DNA from: Akkermansia sp. N21116
Lineage (GTDB): Bacteria > Verrucomicrobiota > Verrucomicrobiia > Verrucomicrobiales > Akkermansiaceae
DNA length: 64,000 nucleotides
Assembly (NCBI RefSeq): GCF_029854705.2
Contig: NZ_CP139035.1
Span: forward strand, 2,232,001-2,296,000
Direction of reading: 5' to 3'
The position numbers were made by a program, and so were the translations under genes. Position 1 is the stretch's first letter; every line of letters begins with the position of its first letter. Under the pieces are notes generated by a model. It had not been told where the DNA came from. It saw nothing but the letters and a program-made list of their open reading frames with translations, and made no database searches. This document shows, one piece after another, positions 26,931 to 36,788 of the stretch.

Positions 26931-27314
26931 ATGAATCAGGAGTTTTTTTCAATTCTAATCCAGGTGGTGGCTGCCTTCGGGTTTACGGGTTTTATCCTTG
27001 TTGCAAGCGTTCTTGCCGGGAAGCGGGCCCAGCACCGTACTCCGGCCGATGTCCCCTATGAATGCGGTATGATCCCGATAGGAAGCGGGGCTCCGATGTT
27101 CTCCGTGAAGTACTACATTGTGGCGATGCTGTTTCTGGTATTCGACATTGAAGTCGTATTTCTCTATCCGTGGAGCATCAATTTCCGCGATCTGGTTATC
27201 CACAATGCCGACGCATTCATTTCCATGACTGTTTTTCTGGGCGTTTTGGCTATTGCCTATGCCTATGCTCTCGGCAAGGGAGTCCTTGTCTGGCATCGCG
27301 ATCCCAAGAACTAA
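26931..27314 (+). CDS. nuoA: NADH-quinone oxidoreductase subunit A
   Basis: This small membrane subunit of complex I is 127 residues from the ATG at 26931. Three hydrophobic helices are seen (about 8-28, 62-82, 95-115). The conserved family motif PYECGMIPIGSG is followed by FSVKYYIVAMLFLVFDIEVVFLYPW, which contains the conserved FDxE acidic residues. Other nuo genes are absent on either side: the next gene is convergent and there is a terminator directly after. Upstream in-frame codons are the tRNA region and are not part of the protein. Confidence 0.93.
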   Translation: MNQEFFSILIQVVAAFGFTGFILVASVLAGKRAQHRTPADVPYECGMIPIGSGAPMFSVKYYIVAMLFLVFDIEVVFLYPWSINFRDLVIHNADAFISMTVFLGVLAIAYAYALGKGVLVWHRDPKN

Positions 27315-27339
27315 GTTCTACTCCTCATTTGTTTTCCTT

Positions 27340-27387
27340 CATGAAAAAATCCCCGGTGCCGGATATGGCATCGGGGATTTTTTCATG
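27340..27387. terminator. Bidirectional terminator after nuoA
   Basis: Arms of 21 bp with one mismatch (catgaaaaaatccccggtgcc with its partner) enclose a 6-nt loop. Six T residues fall within the right arm and the mirrored run lies on the other strand. It lies between convergent genes. Confidence 0.9.
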
Positions 27388-27429
27388 AAGAGAGAATTTT
27401 CGGCAGCGAGTGCACCGGGGGAAGCTGTA

Positions 27430-28443
27430 TCAGATAATCGCCAGGAAGAGTTTGAATATCAACCCCAGGGAAAAACCAGCCAGCAATCCGGTAATGATCT
27501 GCTTGCCTCCACTGATATTTTGGATGCGGAAAATGTCGGACGATGCCATGATAATAAAACAGCTGAGAGCAAGGAAAACCAAGCTGGTCACGGTTGTGAT
27601 AAATGGAACAGCCAGAATCCCGAATATATGGAGGCCGATCCAATCTATGGCGTTCAGGATAACCAGGGCGGAGATGATCCGTAAGGACATGAGAATTCCG
27701 CAGACCAAGCGGTATTCCTGATCCAGAAGAACTCCGCATATCTTCGTTAGCACCCAGCCATGGGCAACAACGCTCAACCCGATAATCAAGGGCAGTTTGA
27801 ACATGACGGGCCATGCTCCCCAGCTGGCGATGAAGAAAAAGGTCGATAGAACGGAATAAACCAAACCGTAAAAAGCAATTTTCTTTCCGTCCAGAATCAG
27901 TTGTCCATCCGGGGTAGAATCCTCCGGTTGGTAGCCGGCGGCCAGAACCTTGTAGCGTTTCCACAGAAACCAGGCCGGAATGGAACCAACCATGGGGATT
28001 AAATCCAAGGCACAGGCATAGAGCATTTTCTGGGCACGGATGTATTCGGGGGAAGCTTCTTCGTTATCATCATCGTCATCGTTGTCCGGTATGACTCCGT
28101 TGTCTCGCATAGTTTGAGACCGGGAGGATTGCGTTAACAAAGGTTTCGGCGTCGAAGAATGAGTACCGGGAGGGGGAATAGTAGGAGGCGGGAGGGTGGA
28201 AGGCATCGTGGGAGGGGGAATATCCGGTTTCGGAAGTTCTGCGACCATGTTTTCGATTTTCTTTTCCTCCTCCGTTTTAGTGGTACCCTGATCCAAAAAA
28301 GGTTTGAGAGTGTATTCTCCATCCTGGGCAAGAACGATTTCCGTACCGTCATAAAGACCTATGGCCCAATCCGTTTGGATGGTCGCTCGAGAAAAAGGAC
28401 CCAGTTTTTTACCATTTTTCAAAACATAAAGCTGCTCGTACAT
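27430..28443 (-). CDS. GYF-like domain multipass membrane protein
   Basis: The 337-residue protein has three visible parts. Residues 1-55 resemble the GYF_2 domain found in bacterial membrane proteins (YVLKNGKKLGPFSRATIQTDW). Residues about 70-135 are a proline-rich then strongly acidic linker (NDDDDDNEE). The rest is a membrane part with about six hydrophobic spans. GYF-type domains bind proline-rich peptides, so the linker could be its own ligand or a docking site. Function is unknown. The gene is divergent from aroC. Confidence 0.7.
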   Translation of the reverse strand: MYEQLYVLKNGKKLGPFSRATIQTDWAIGLYDGTEIVLAQDGEYTLKPFLDQGTTKTEEEKKIENMVAELPKPDIPPPTMPSTLPPPTIPPPGTHSSTPKPLLTQSSRSQTMRDNGVIPDNDDDDDNEEASPEYIRAQKMLYACALDLIPMVGSIPAWFLWKRYKVLAAGYQPEDSTPDGQLILDGKKIAFYGLVYSVLSTFFFIASWGAWPVMFKLPLIIGLSVVAHGWVLTKICGVLLDQEYRLVCGILMSLRIISALVILNAIDWIGLHIFGILAVPFITTVTSLVFLALSCFIIMASSDIFRIQNISGGKQIITGLLAGFSLGLIFKLFLAII

Positions 28444-28609
28444 AGCATCAGACTATTGGGAATTCCCCCAGACTCAAGGACGGGGATAACGTTACGCTTG
28501 TAAATCAAGGATAGGACTTGATCAAGATCAATCGCAAGCCAGGCTTTCCTGAGCAGATAATTTATGGCGCAATCTTGACCATTGGGGGCTTGTCTGCAAC
28601 AATCCCGGC

Positions 28610-29692
28610 ATGTCGAGCAGTTTTGGGCAATGTTTCCGCATTACAACGTGGGGTGAATCCCACGGTCCGGGCGTAGGCGTCGTGATTGATGGATGTCCCT
28701 CCCTGATTCCTTTGGACAGGGATGATATCCAGAAGGAACTGGACCGCCGCCGCCCCGGGCAAAGCGAAATAGTAACCCCCCGCGATGAGGAAGATTCCGT
28801 CGAGATACTCTCCGGCGTTCTGGACGGACAAACTCTGGGAACTCCGATTGCCCTGAATGTCCGCAACAAAGACCACCGGTCATCCGCCTACGATGAAATG
28901 GCACGGACTTATAGACCCTCCCATGCCGATTATACCTACGATGCCAAATACGGCATCCGCGCCTGGGCCGGAGGTGGCCGGGCTTCCGCCCGTGAAACCA
29001 TTGGACGAGTGGCTGCCGGAGCCGTTGCCAGAGCTGTGTTGAAGACAGTTTTTCCGGAGATGGACGTAATTGCCTGGGTGGACAGGATTCACAATGTACA
29101 AGCCCATGTTGACGCCTCCTCCGTTTCCCGCGAACTGGTGGAAACCAATATTGTCCGGACTGGAGATCCCAAGGTTGCTGAAACCATGATCAATGCTATC
29201 AAGACAGCCAGAAGCGAAGGGAATTCTCTGGGAGGGACGATCTCATGCATTGTTCGCGGCTGTCCTCCCGGGCTCGGCGACCCCGTATTCGACAAACTGG
29301 ATGCCACCTTGGCCCATGCGATGATGAGTATTCCCGCAGTCAAGGGCTTTGAAGTAGGTTCCGGATTTCATGCTCCCGATATGACTGGTCTGGAACACAA
29401 TGATCTGTTTTTCATGGACGATGGTCGTGTCCGGACGCGAACCAATCATTCGGGAGGTATTCAGGGCGGTATTTCCAATGGGGAAACGATCCTGATGAAT
29501 ATTGCCTTCAAACCGACCGCTACGCTGATGGTGAGTCAAGAAACCGTCACGGACGATGGCAGGGATACGACGCTGAAGGGAAAGGGCAGGCATGATGCCT
29601 GCGTGCTTCCCCGTGCCGTGCCGATTGTAGAGGCCATGGCCTGGCTGACAATTTGCGATCATTACCTGCGCCAGTGTTGCCAGCGTGGCTGA
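28610..29692 (+). CDS. aroC: Chorismate synthase
   Basis: The enzyme converts EPSP to chorismate, the last step of the shikimate pathway, using reduced FMN. The 360-residue product begins [19 protein letters not shown], carrying the family signature [16 protein letters not shown]. Further signatures RRRPGQS (residues 47-53), [17 protein letters not shown] and the C-terminal [17 protein letters not shown] are present. The start is the ATG at 28610. It overlaps the possible upstream extension of the next membrane-protein frame. Confidence 0.96.
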   Translation: MSSSFGQCFRITTWGESHGPGVGVVIDGCPSLIPLDRDDIQKELDRRRPGQSEIVTPRDEEDSVEILSGVLDGQTLGTPIALNVRNKDHRSSAYDEMARTYRPSHADYTYDAKYGIRAWAGGGRASARETIGRVAAGAVARAVLKTVFPEMDVIAWVDRIHNVQAHVDASSVSRELVETNIVRTGDPKVAETMINAIKTARSEGNSLGGTISCIVRGCPPGLGDPVFDKLDATLAHAMMSIPAVKGFEVGSGFHAPDMTGLEHNDLFFMDDGRVRTRTNHSGGIQGGISNGETILMNIAFKPTATLMVSQETVTDDGRDTTLKGKGRHDACVLPRAVPIVEAMAWLTICDHYLRQCCQRG

Positions 29693-29712
29693 TTTTTCAT
29701 TCTCATATTCCT

Positions 29713-30663
29713 GTGGATACATCCACCACCATCTATATTATAGCCGGAACGGTTCTGGCAGGGTTTCTTGTCCTGGCCATACTGAAAGGTATCATCAAAA
29801 TGATCCTGTTTGGCGTAGGCGTATTGGGAGCCTTCCTTGCCTACTACTGGATCAGCCGGCATGGCTATACATACCTCTCCTTTATCACGTCCGATCCCCG
29901 GGAGTGGATGGTTACAACTTTTTCGTGGCTCTCGGCCGTATTTGTGTTTTCCGTATTTACCCACGGAATGTTTTGGTTCAGCAACGTATTTTCGCTGGGC
30001 AGCAAAATGGGATTCGGTGGGTTCAAGGGAATATTGACAACGATTCTAATGGTTTTCGTCCTTTGCTGGGCCGGCGTACTGGCCGTGTTTTATTACGGTG
30101 ATGTCGCAGATATCAAACAGGCGCACCAAGCCGCCCTGGCGCAAAGCAGCGGAAAGAACGAAGCCGTTGCAACGGCATGGGTGTACGATTGGAAAAAACA
30201 AATCTGCAGTCATGAGTCCACACAATGGCTCATGAAACTGGATCCGATGAAAGACCCGGGCCGCGTTTCCCTGGCAAAAATCATTGCCTACCTATCTACC
30301 TTTGAACACGATCCAGCTGCCGGCAAATACGGGCAAATAGCTCCCTATATCCCGCGGCCCAGACGCCTGTGGACTCTATGCCGGGATGCGGGTATCCGAG
30401 CCATGGTAGAACGGCAGGACATGGCCGGTTTGATGAATCATCCGGAATTGACCAAATTCCTGAGCGATCCATCGTCACGGGACGCCGTGCTGCGGTTTCC
30501 TGTGGACCAGTTTATTGCCCAGATGTTTCCGTCCGTTCAGGGAGGAAAAGCTTTGCCTCTTCAGATTGTACGTCCCGAGACGGGAAACCAGCCTTCAGGT
30601 GCCGTGCCCCCTCCCGACAAAACCGTTAATCCTATTTCCAAACCAGTCCGGGTAGCTCAGTAA
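29713..30663 (+). CDS. Membrane protein, CvpA-like topology
   Basis: This predicted 316-residue protein has its first 125 residues made of about four hydrophobic spans (TIYIIAGTVLAGFLVLAIL, MILFGVGVLGAFLAYYWIS, WLSAVFVFSVFTHGMFWFS, TTILMVFVLCWAGVLAVFYY). A soluble, mostly helical C-terminal half of about 190 residues follows. The membrane layout resembles CvpA-type proteins, but the match is loose. No ATG is found near the N-terminus. I favour the GTG at 29713, because the TTG at 29653 would overlap aroC by 40 bp. It lies directly after aroC. Confidence 0.6.
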   Translation: MDTSTTIYIIAGTVLAGFLVLAILKGIIKMILFGVGVLGAFLAYYWISRHGYTYLSFITSDPREWMVTTFSWLSAVFVFSVFTHGMFWFSNVFSLGSKMGFGGFKGILTTILMVFVLCWAGVLAVFYYGDVADIKQAHQAALAQSSGKNEAVATAWVYDWKKQICSHESTQWLMKLDPMKDPGRVSLAKIIAYLSTFEHDPAAGKYGQIAPYIPRPRRLWTLCRDAGIRAMVERQDMAGLMNHPELTKFLSDPSSRDAVLRFPVDQFIAQMFPSVQGGKALPLQIVRPETGNQPSGAVPPPDKTVNPISKPVRVAQ

Positions 30664-30835
30664 GATCCTTGCTCCGTAGAGGACTTCAAAAGGTTTTCCG
30701 TTGATTTTATGAAACGGCAGGTATGTCTCGGAAAGTTATTTGAAAAACTCAATCGGCCTGTATCATTTCCGCAAATCACGTCAAAAATCCGGGCAACGAA
30801 ATATTTGTCCGGCTGTATTTTTCCATCTACACAAC

Positions 30836-33268
30836 ATGGCTGACAACATGCCTCCCAACCGCGACTTCAACCCGAACAACCCCGACCGTAACCCAGGAAA
30901 ACCGAAAGGAGATACACCCAATTGGGGGATGTGGGTCATGCTGGTCATCGTTGCCACGATTCTTCTACTGGCCTTTACGTCTCCGGATTCCTTTGGCTTC
31001 GGCAAGCAAAAGGAATCCATTGCCCAGTTTGAAGAGGATTATAAGGATGGTCGGATTATCCTCAATCATCCGAAAAAGTATCCGATTACAGTACTTCTCT
31101 CGGATGCTTCCCCGGATGCTGTCATTATGGCTTCCCGGTACAAAAGCGATGTTTCTCCCGAGCTTTCCTATGAGCCTTTTGTCATGACTTTCAACTCCGG
31201 GCTTGTCGATGACAATTTCAAGAAGCGCCTCGACGAAGCCGGTATTATCCAGCCTTCCGGCCTGGCCTCCCCCGAGTCCGCTCTTACCGGCAAAAGCATT
31301 TCTACGGACGCATTCAGTCGTCTCGTTGCCGAAGGTCGCATCACCGGACGGGAAGGGGATAAGTCCCCCAAGATGTATTACGACGGATCTATTGCTACTC
31401 TGTCCGGTCGTATCGTCACCCGCAAGTGGCCCGAGGTCGGTGGAGAGAAAGCCATTATAGAACGAGTCGAAGTGCCTTTCAGCGTTCATTTTGACGGCAG
31501 TCGGATTAAAGATCTCTTGGGAGATACGGCAGAATACCGTACGGAAAGCAGTGGCTGGAGAACGTTTATTTTCTACTTCCTGCCGATCCTTCTCCTTATT
31601 GGATTGATGTTCTTTATGTTCCGCGCTCAAACAGGCGGGGCTAAGGGAGCCATGAATTTCGGCAAGAGCCGGGCCAAACTGATTTCGCCGGAGAAAAACA
31701 AGATTACATTCAAAGATGTTGCCGGTGTCAACGAAGCCAAGGAAGAAGTATGGGAACTGGTCGAATTTTTGAAAAATCCCGCCAAGTTCCGTGAAATTGG
31801 CGGAAGTATTCCCAAGGGAGTGTTGCTGGTGGGTTCTCCCGGTACAGGGAAAACCCTGCTGGCCAAGGCTATTGCCGGTGAAGCGGATGTGCCGTTTTAT
31901 TCCATCAGCGGTTCCGACTTTGTGGAAATGTTTGTCGGTGTAGGCGCTAGTCGCGTGCGCGATATGTTTGAGCAGGCCAAAAAATCGGCCCCATGTTTGA
32001 TCTTTATTGACGAAATTGATGCCGTCGGCCGCCATCGCGGCTACGGGGTAGGGGGCAGTCATGACGAACGCGAGCAGACTCTCAATGCCCTTCTAGTGGA
32101 AATGGACGGTTTCGATGCCAATGAAAACGTGATCGTCATTGCCGCGACGAACAGGGCCGACGTATTGGATCCGGCTTTACTCCGACCGGGACGATTCGAC
32201 CGCGAAGTTGTCGTCAACCTTCCGGATGTTAAAGGCCGGGAACAGATTCTCCTGGTGCATGCCAAGAAGGTCAAGCTGGCCAAAGATGCGGATATGGCTC
32301 CGATTGCCCGTGGAACGGCCGGTTTCTCCGGTGCCGAACTGGCCAATCTAATTAATGAGGCAGCTCTCCTTGCCGCCCGCAAGGGATTGAAGGAAGTCCG
32401 CAACATTGAGTTGGAAGAAGCTCGCGACAAGGTCCGCTGGGGCAAGGAGCGCCGCAGTCTCACAATGAGCGACAAGGACAAGCGCATTACGGCCGTTCAT
32501 GAAGCCGGTCATGCCATCTGCCTTCTTAAAACGGATAACAGCGAGCCTTTGCACAAGGTAACGATTATTCCCCGCGGTCAGGCATTAGGAGCTACGATGT
32601 GGCTTCCCAAGGAAGACAGGTACCATATGCGACGCAGTGAAATGCTTGACACCCTGGTTGTTGCCATGGGGGGACGCTGTGCGGAACAAATCGTTTTCGG
32701 CGACGTGACCAGTGGAGCAGTCGGAGATATCCGTATGGCCACTAATATGGCGCGACGCATGGTTTGCGAATACGGTATGAGCGAAAAACTCGGCTTCGTT
32801 GAATACGGTGAACAGACCGGAGAAGTTTTCCTTGCCCGTGATCTCGGGACACGATCTCGCAATTACTCCGAACAAACGGCTCAGACCATTGATGAAGAAA
32901 TTCGGACACTGGTCGAAAACGCTTATACCCGCTGCCTGGCTATTCTTGAAGACAACCGCGCCAAGCTGGAGGCTATCTCAGAAGCTTTGCTCGAATATGA
33001 AACACTGACCGGTGAACAAGTGCAGGATCTGCTGGAGAAGGGATTTATGACCAATCCTCCTGAAAGTGTCGGCCCTCCTCCTTTGCCTTCTGACAATAGC
33101 GAACAACAACAGGACGATTCCTCCAATTCTTCGCACGGTGGTGACGGAGAACAAGCTCGGAAAGAGCAGGGAGACGATACGCCGCAAAACGACGGTAGTA
33201 GCTCTTCTTCCGATGCTCCGGAAGACGATTTGGATCCGTTCCGTAAAGATCAATCCTTTTTGAAATAA
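30836..33268 (+). CDS. ftsH: ATP-dependent zinc metalloprotease FtsH
   Basis: This membrane AAA+ protease degrades membrane and regulatory proteins. I use the ATG at 30836 ([13 protein letters not shown]), giving 810 residues; the frame opens 32 codons earlier without conserved sequence. In order: cytoplasmic Pro/Asn-rich N-end, a first membrane span ([15 protein letters not shown]), a periplasmic domain of about 170 residues, a second span ([20 protein letters not shown]), Walker A GSPGTGKT near 333, Walker [11 protein letters not shown], the SRH region, and the zinc motif HEAGH near 555-559. A low-complexity Ser/Gln/Asp-rich tail ends it. It is longer than E. coli FtsH (644), mainly because of the periplasmic domain and tail. 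Confidence 0.95.
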   Translation: MADNMPPNRDFNPNNPDRNPGKPKGDTPNWGMWVMLVIVATILLLAFTSPDSFGFGKQKESIAQFEEDYKDGRIILNHPKKYPITVLLSDASPDAVIMASRYKSDVSPELSYEPFVMTFNSGLVDDNFKKRLDEAGIIQPSGLASPESALTGKSISTDAFSRLVAEGRITGREGDKSPKMYYDGSIATLSGRIVTRKWPEVGGEKAIIERVEVPFSVHFDGSRIKDLLGDTAEYRTESSGWRTFIFYFLPILLLIGLMFFMFRAQTGGAKGAMNFGKSRAKLISPEKNKITFKDVAGVNEAKEEVWELVEFLKNPAKFREIGGSIPKGVLLVGSPGTGKTLLAKAIAGEADVPFYSISGSDFVEMFVGVGASRVRDMFEQAKKSAPCLIFIDEIDAVGRHRGYGVGGSHDEREQTLNALLVEMDGFDANENVIVIAATNRADVLDPALLRPGRFDREVVVNLPDVKGREQILLVHAKKVKLAKDADMAPIARGTAGFSGAELANLINEAALLAARKGLKEVRNIELEEARDKVRWGKERRSLTMSDKDKRITAVHEAGHAICLLKTDNSEPLHKVTIIPRGQALGATMWLPKEDRYHMRRSEMLDTLVVAMGGRCAEQIVFGDVTSGAVGDIRMATNMARRMVCEYGMSEKLGFVEYGEQTGEVFLARDLGTRSRNYSEQTAQTIDEEIRTLVENAYTRCLAILEDNRAKLEAISEALLEYETLTGEQVQDLLEKGFMTNPPESVGPPPLPSDNSEQQQDDSSNSSHGGDGEQARKEQGDDTPQNDGSSSSSDAPEDDLDPFRKDQSFLK

Positions 33269-33305
33269 TCATTTATTCTACCTACGAGTTCTTTCCCCCT
33301 CATCT

Positions 33306-33662
33306 ATGTCTACATCTGAATCGCTGAAACTGGCCAAAGCAATCGCCCAGGCCGCTATTGATAATAAAGCGGAAAACGTATGTCTGTACGATCTTCGTGA
33401 TATTTCATCACTGACGGATTTTGCCGTCGTATGTACGGGTTTGTCCATTCCGCACCTGCGTTCCATCATGAGGAACATCGATGCCGACATCTCGGAAAAA
33501 TGCCATGCTGAACCCGTTTATATGGAAAAAAAAGCGGCCTCATTGTGGACGGTGATGGATTACATTGACGTTATGGTGCACATCATGGGACAGGAAACAC
33601 GTGAGTTCTATGAAGTCGACAAGCTTTGGTCCAAGGGAAAGATTATTCCTCTGAAACAATAA
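33306..33662 (+). CDS. rsfS: Ribosome silencing factor RsfS
   Basis: The 118-residue protein of the RsfS/Iojap/DUF143 family binds uL14 and blocks subunit joining in starvation. Family features are visible: KAENVCLYDLRDISSLTDFAVVCTG, WTVMDYIDVMVHIM and the C-terminal REFYEVDKLWSKGK. It follows ftsH by 37 bp on the same strand and shares its transcript up to the hairpin at 33703. Confidence 0.93.
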   Translation: MSTSESLKLAKAIAQAAIDNKAENVCLYDLRDISSLTDFAVVCTGLSIPHLRSIMRNIDADISEKCHAEPVYMEKKAASLWTVMDYIDVMVHIMGQETREFYEVDKLWSKGKIIPLKQ

Positions 33663-33702
33663 GCCTCCACATTGGGTAATATAATATAACTTACTTATTG
33701 TC

Positions 33703-33745
33703 AACAGATAAAATTACTTTTTTGAAATTTTATCTGTTTCTTATT
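33703..33745 (+). terminator. Terminator of ftsH-rsfS
   Basis: A 13-bp perfect AT-rich stem (aacagataaaatt and its complement, 33703-33715 and 33726-33738) with a 10-nt loop is followed by tcttatttttatatcttt. It lies 40 bp after the rsfS stop. Confidence 0.75.
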
Positions 33746-34407
33746 TTTATATCTTTAATAGCCTTCTTTGTTTTTTCTCTTCGCATCCTTGGCAAAGCAA
33801 AGCAGAGAAGGGGATGAAAGGGAAAGGAAAGGTGTGGACATGGTAACTGCATCGCATACCTAATCCTTGTAGAGGATTAGTCTGATGATGCTATTGATTC
33901 GAAATATACCATGCCTCAATGGCAGTTAGAAGAATTAACACTCTAAAGTAGGAATGAAGAAGATTTTTCCGAGAAACGAGTGTATCCAAAAAGAATGGTG
34001 TTTAGATACCGGAGGTAGGCTCCGCTTTCATGGTATGGTTTTGACTTATTCCATTACTTGAAGTATCATATTTCCCGCTTGAACCCTATTGACCATCAAT
34101 CAGTAATGCACTATGTATTTTGCATTACATATATTATGCGAAGTACAAAATAGGAGAAATTCTTGCTCGAAATGCTCATTTCTGTATTGGGAATCAAAAT
34201 TTCCCTTTGGAGGTGTTTCAGGTTCGGTTCGTGCAATTCTACACTCACGCTCCTTTTCAATAAATCATTTGAGAATTGAAAATTTGAGGATCGAGTACTC
34301 CGTTTGTCGTGATTTGAAATTCCCGCCGTTTATCTCAACTCTTCCTCGCTCTGTTATTTTTTTGATGGATGAGATACGCAGACTCTGGCCTGGCAACAAT
34401 ATCCGAT
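33746..34407. other. AT-rich region without a credible gene
   Basis: About 660 bp lie between the rsfS terminator and the 3' end of the ClC gene. It is more AT-rich than its neighbours and has no long plausible frame. It contains small hairpins: ctaatcct/aggattag (33860-33880) and gtaatgca/tgcattac (34103-34128). A small RNA, a decayed gene or mobile-element remnant, or a nucleoid-binding region are all possible. I see no direct support for any one of these. Confidence 0.4.
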
Positions 34408-36195
34408 TTAACTTTGGAGTTTTTCTCTCCGCATGATTTCAGTCAAGACCATGAACAAATCGGCCTTGTTGGCAACACCGGACATCTTCTTCGTTTCCGG
34501 ATCAACGACAGCCAGTGACTCTGTTTGATCTTTTTTAGAGAATATTTCAAGAGCCTCCGGCAGTTTCATGTTGGGTTTAAGCGTTGGTAGATTGTTCCTT
34601 GAGACGTCTACAGCCAGGATAGCTTCGGCTAATTCCTTGTTTCTGGCAAACTCTTGGATATCGGATGTTACGATAGCTCCCATATACTTCCCTTTTTCCG
34701 ATGCAACAAAAATGGTTTGTGCCGGATTTTTCAAGAGAATGGTTGCAACGGTTCCAAAATTATCATTCGGTAGAACAGTTGGTGGTAATTTCCTTGCAAT
34801 ATCCTTGACATAAACGTCTTGTAGAGATTTATTAAAGATACTTCTCGGTCCCGCCGCCAAGGAATCATGATACATGGATTCCACTTTCAGGAGGCGGGCA
34901 ACACTGTAGGAGACGACAACTCCTATGAGCAACGGGAACATGAGCTGCCCTGCCAATGTAAACTCAATGACAAGTAAAAGAGAGGTAATGGGAGCATTGG
35001 CTGCTGTTGTAAAGAAAGCCGCCATGCCGACCAATGAGTATGCAATGGCATAATCTCCGGGGAATCCCAGCTGAACCATGCAGGTGCTGAAGAGGAAACC
35101 GACGATGGCGCCAATGGTCAGACTGGGGGTCAAAGCCCCCCCTACGGTGCCGACCCCGAATACAATGGCAACTACTCCTACTTTCAACAGCAACAAGTAG
35201 AGGGCATGTTCCGACGTAAATTGCAGATTGACCAATCCTCTGATCATGTTGGCTCCGTTACCGACAATTTCCGGAAACCAGATGGCGACCAGCCCCACCA
35301 ATGTCCCGGCGAGAGCGAGGCGGACGGGTAGCCAGTAGCGGGAACCGTTTAAAAAACGTCGGGATGTTTTAAGGAGCCAGAGCCACCCATTGGCACATAG
35401 AGAGGCGACGATACCCAGGATGAGGCAGCTGATTGCTATCCGAGCTCCATCGTTTCCCAAAGAAATGTTACCCATGACTTGATAGATCGGGGTGGGATCC
35501 GTAAAGTAGCTGAGTGTCAAATATCCGGCGCAACTGGCAATCAGAAGAGGCGCCAGCATGTCGAGAGTCAGCGTTCCCAGAACGATTTCTCCGACAAAAA
35601 GCCCCCCTGCCAGAGGTGTGTGAAATGCAGCCGACATGCCCGACGCGGCTGCACAGGCTACAATGAGCCTCAATCGCGGTGCAGATAGATGAAACCGTCT
35701 TCCAATGACGGATGCAGCTACGGCCGCCGTCTGGATCAACGGACCTTCCTTACCGATAGATGCTCCGGAGCCTATGGTAAATACTGCGGAAAGACTTCTT
35801 AGCAAACTGGGTTTGGCCGGAACATAACCATCTCCCAGAGCTACGGCTTCCATGTATTCCGTGGCTTTGGCAGGAACAAAACGGTGAGTAAACAACAAGG
35901 TCAGGCCGGCCAGGAGACCGCCTATTGTCGGGACGAGGATACGAAGCCAGTCCGGGATGGACGAAAATGCCTGAATTTGAGTCTTGCCGTGCTGCCCTGT
36001 CAAGGTATCTTGAACGATACCGACAGCGTGTTCGAAAACAAGAGCAGTCAAGGCTCCGATGACTCCAACGCAGAATGCCCATATAAGAATGACCTGCTTG
36101 TCTCCGATATGGAGGATTTCCCGGAGTTTCAGACCGAATCTGAGCCATGACAGAGACTTGAGCTTTCCTCCCTCGCCATGTAGCCGGTCATTCAT
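34408..36195 (-). CDS. ClC-family chloride channel/antiporter with CBS domains
   Basis: The 595-residue protein starts at the ATG ending at 36195 (MNDRLHGEGGKLKS); a longer frame would overlap the upstream gene. The ClC core (about 30-420) has the selectivity motifs GSGASIGKEGPLIQ (usual GSGIP and GREGP), with the gating glutamate kept, and GVGTVGGALTPSL (usual GxFxP). Two CBS domains fill the C-terminus (about 450-590: VYVKDIARKLPPTVLPNDNF and later LPTLKPNMKLPEALEIF), which usually bind adenine nucleotides and regulate transport. It lies 25 bp after the EIIA gene, in one transcript. Channel versus proton-coupled exchanger cannot be decided. Confidence 0.9.
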   Translation of the reverse strand: MNDRLHGEGGKLKSLSWLRFGLKLREILHIGDKQVILIWAFCVGVIGALTALVFEHAVGIVQDTLTGQHGKTQIQAFSSIPDWLRILVPTIGGLLAGLTLLFTHRFVPAKATEYMEAVALGDGYVPAKPSLLRSLSAVFTIGSGASIGKEGPLIQTAAVAASVIGRRFHLSAPRLRLIVACAAASGMSAAFHTPLAGGLFVGEIVLGTLTLDMLAPLLIASCAGYLTLSYFTDPTPIYQVMGNISLGNDGARIAISCLILGIVASLCANGWLWLLKTSRRFLNGSRYWLPVRLALAGTLVGLVAIWFPEIVGNGANMIRGLVNLQFTSEHALYLLLLKVGVVAIVFGVGTVGGALTPSLTIGAIVGFLFSTCMVQLGFPGDYAIAYSLVGMAAFFTTAANAPITSLLLVIEFTLAGQLMFPLLIGVVVSYSVARLLKVESMYHDSLAAGPRSIFNKSLQDVYVKDIARKLPPTVLPNDNFGTVATILLKNPAQTIFVASEKGKYMGAIVTSDIQEFARNKELAEAILAVDVSRNNLPTLKPNMKLPEALEIFSKKDQTESLAVVDPETKKMSGVANKADLFMVLTEIMRREKLQS

Positions 36196-36220
36196 GATTA
36201 ATGGTTTTCTGTTAGGATGT

Positions 36221-36664
36221 TTATCCGAGAACGTCTCTGAGTTCTTTTTCCAGCAATCCGGGATCCGTAATATTGCCGGAGGCATCAATCAATTTGCTCT
36301 GTTTGTGCCAGCGGAGGATTTTCTGCATCATCACTAAATAGCCGGTAATCATAGAATCCGGAACACCTAGCATGATGATTAGGTGAGCTTTGCGTCCGGC
36401 ATCGGGCCATTGGATTCCGTTTTCGTTCAGACCGACGGCAATGACGACCTGGTCCAGAGAATCAATGCGTCCATGAGGGACTGCCAGTCCTTGATCCAGA
36501 TATGTTGATGATGCCTCTTCCCGGATCAGGACGGCTTCCTTCAAATCTTCCAAAGTTTCCGGGGCCAAATCCGTTTCCAGCGAAGTAAACAATTCCCGGA
36601 AAGCCGGCAAGGGTTGTTCCGCATCGGATAGTTGCGTAATTTTCAACAGCTGAAAAGAATTCAC
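36221..36664 (-). CDS. Fructose/Ntr-type PTS EIIA protein
   Basis: The 147-residue EIIA domain of the fructose/mannitol/Ntr class has its signature in REEASSTYLDQGLAVPHGR, where the histidine of VPHGR (near residue 70) would be phosphorylated. No EIIB/EIIC membrane permease genes are present, so it looks regulatory like EIIA-Ntr (PtsN). The ClC gene 25 bp downstream on the same strand suggests control of ion transport, as known for PtsN with potassium channels. That link is inference. Confidence 0.87.
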   Translation of the reverse strand: MNSFQLLKITQLSDAEQPLPAFRELFTSLETDLAPETLEDLKEAVLIREEASSTYLDQGLAVPHGRIDSLDQVVIAVGLNENGIQWPDAGRKAHLIIMLGVPDSMITGYLVMMQKILRWHKQSKLIDASGNITDPGLLEKELRDVLG

Positions 36665-36788
36665 GGTACAAGAGAGGCAGTGCAGGTTAAGGCTTTAGAA
36701 TAATGCGAATGCCCCTTATATACAAGAATTTTTCAATGCTATTTCACCAAATTCGTTACGGTTCCTGTTTCTCCGCGTTGAAGACGGG

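Noticed and set aside
34113-34436. 107-codon plus-strand frame in the AT-rich gap
   Set aside because: It runs into the 3' end of the ClC gene, has a mixed composition and no recognised domain. Too weak to call a gene.
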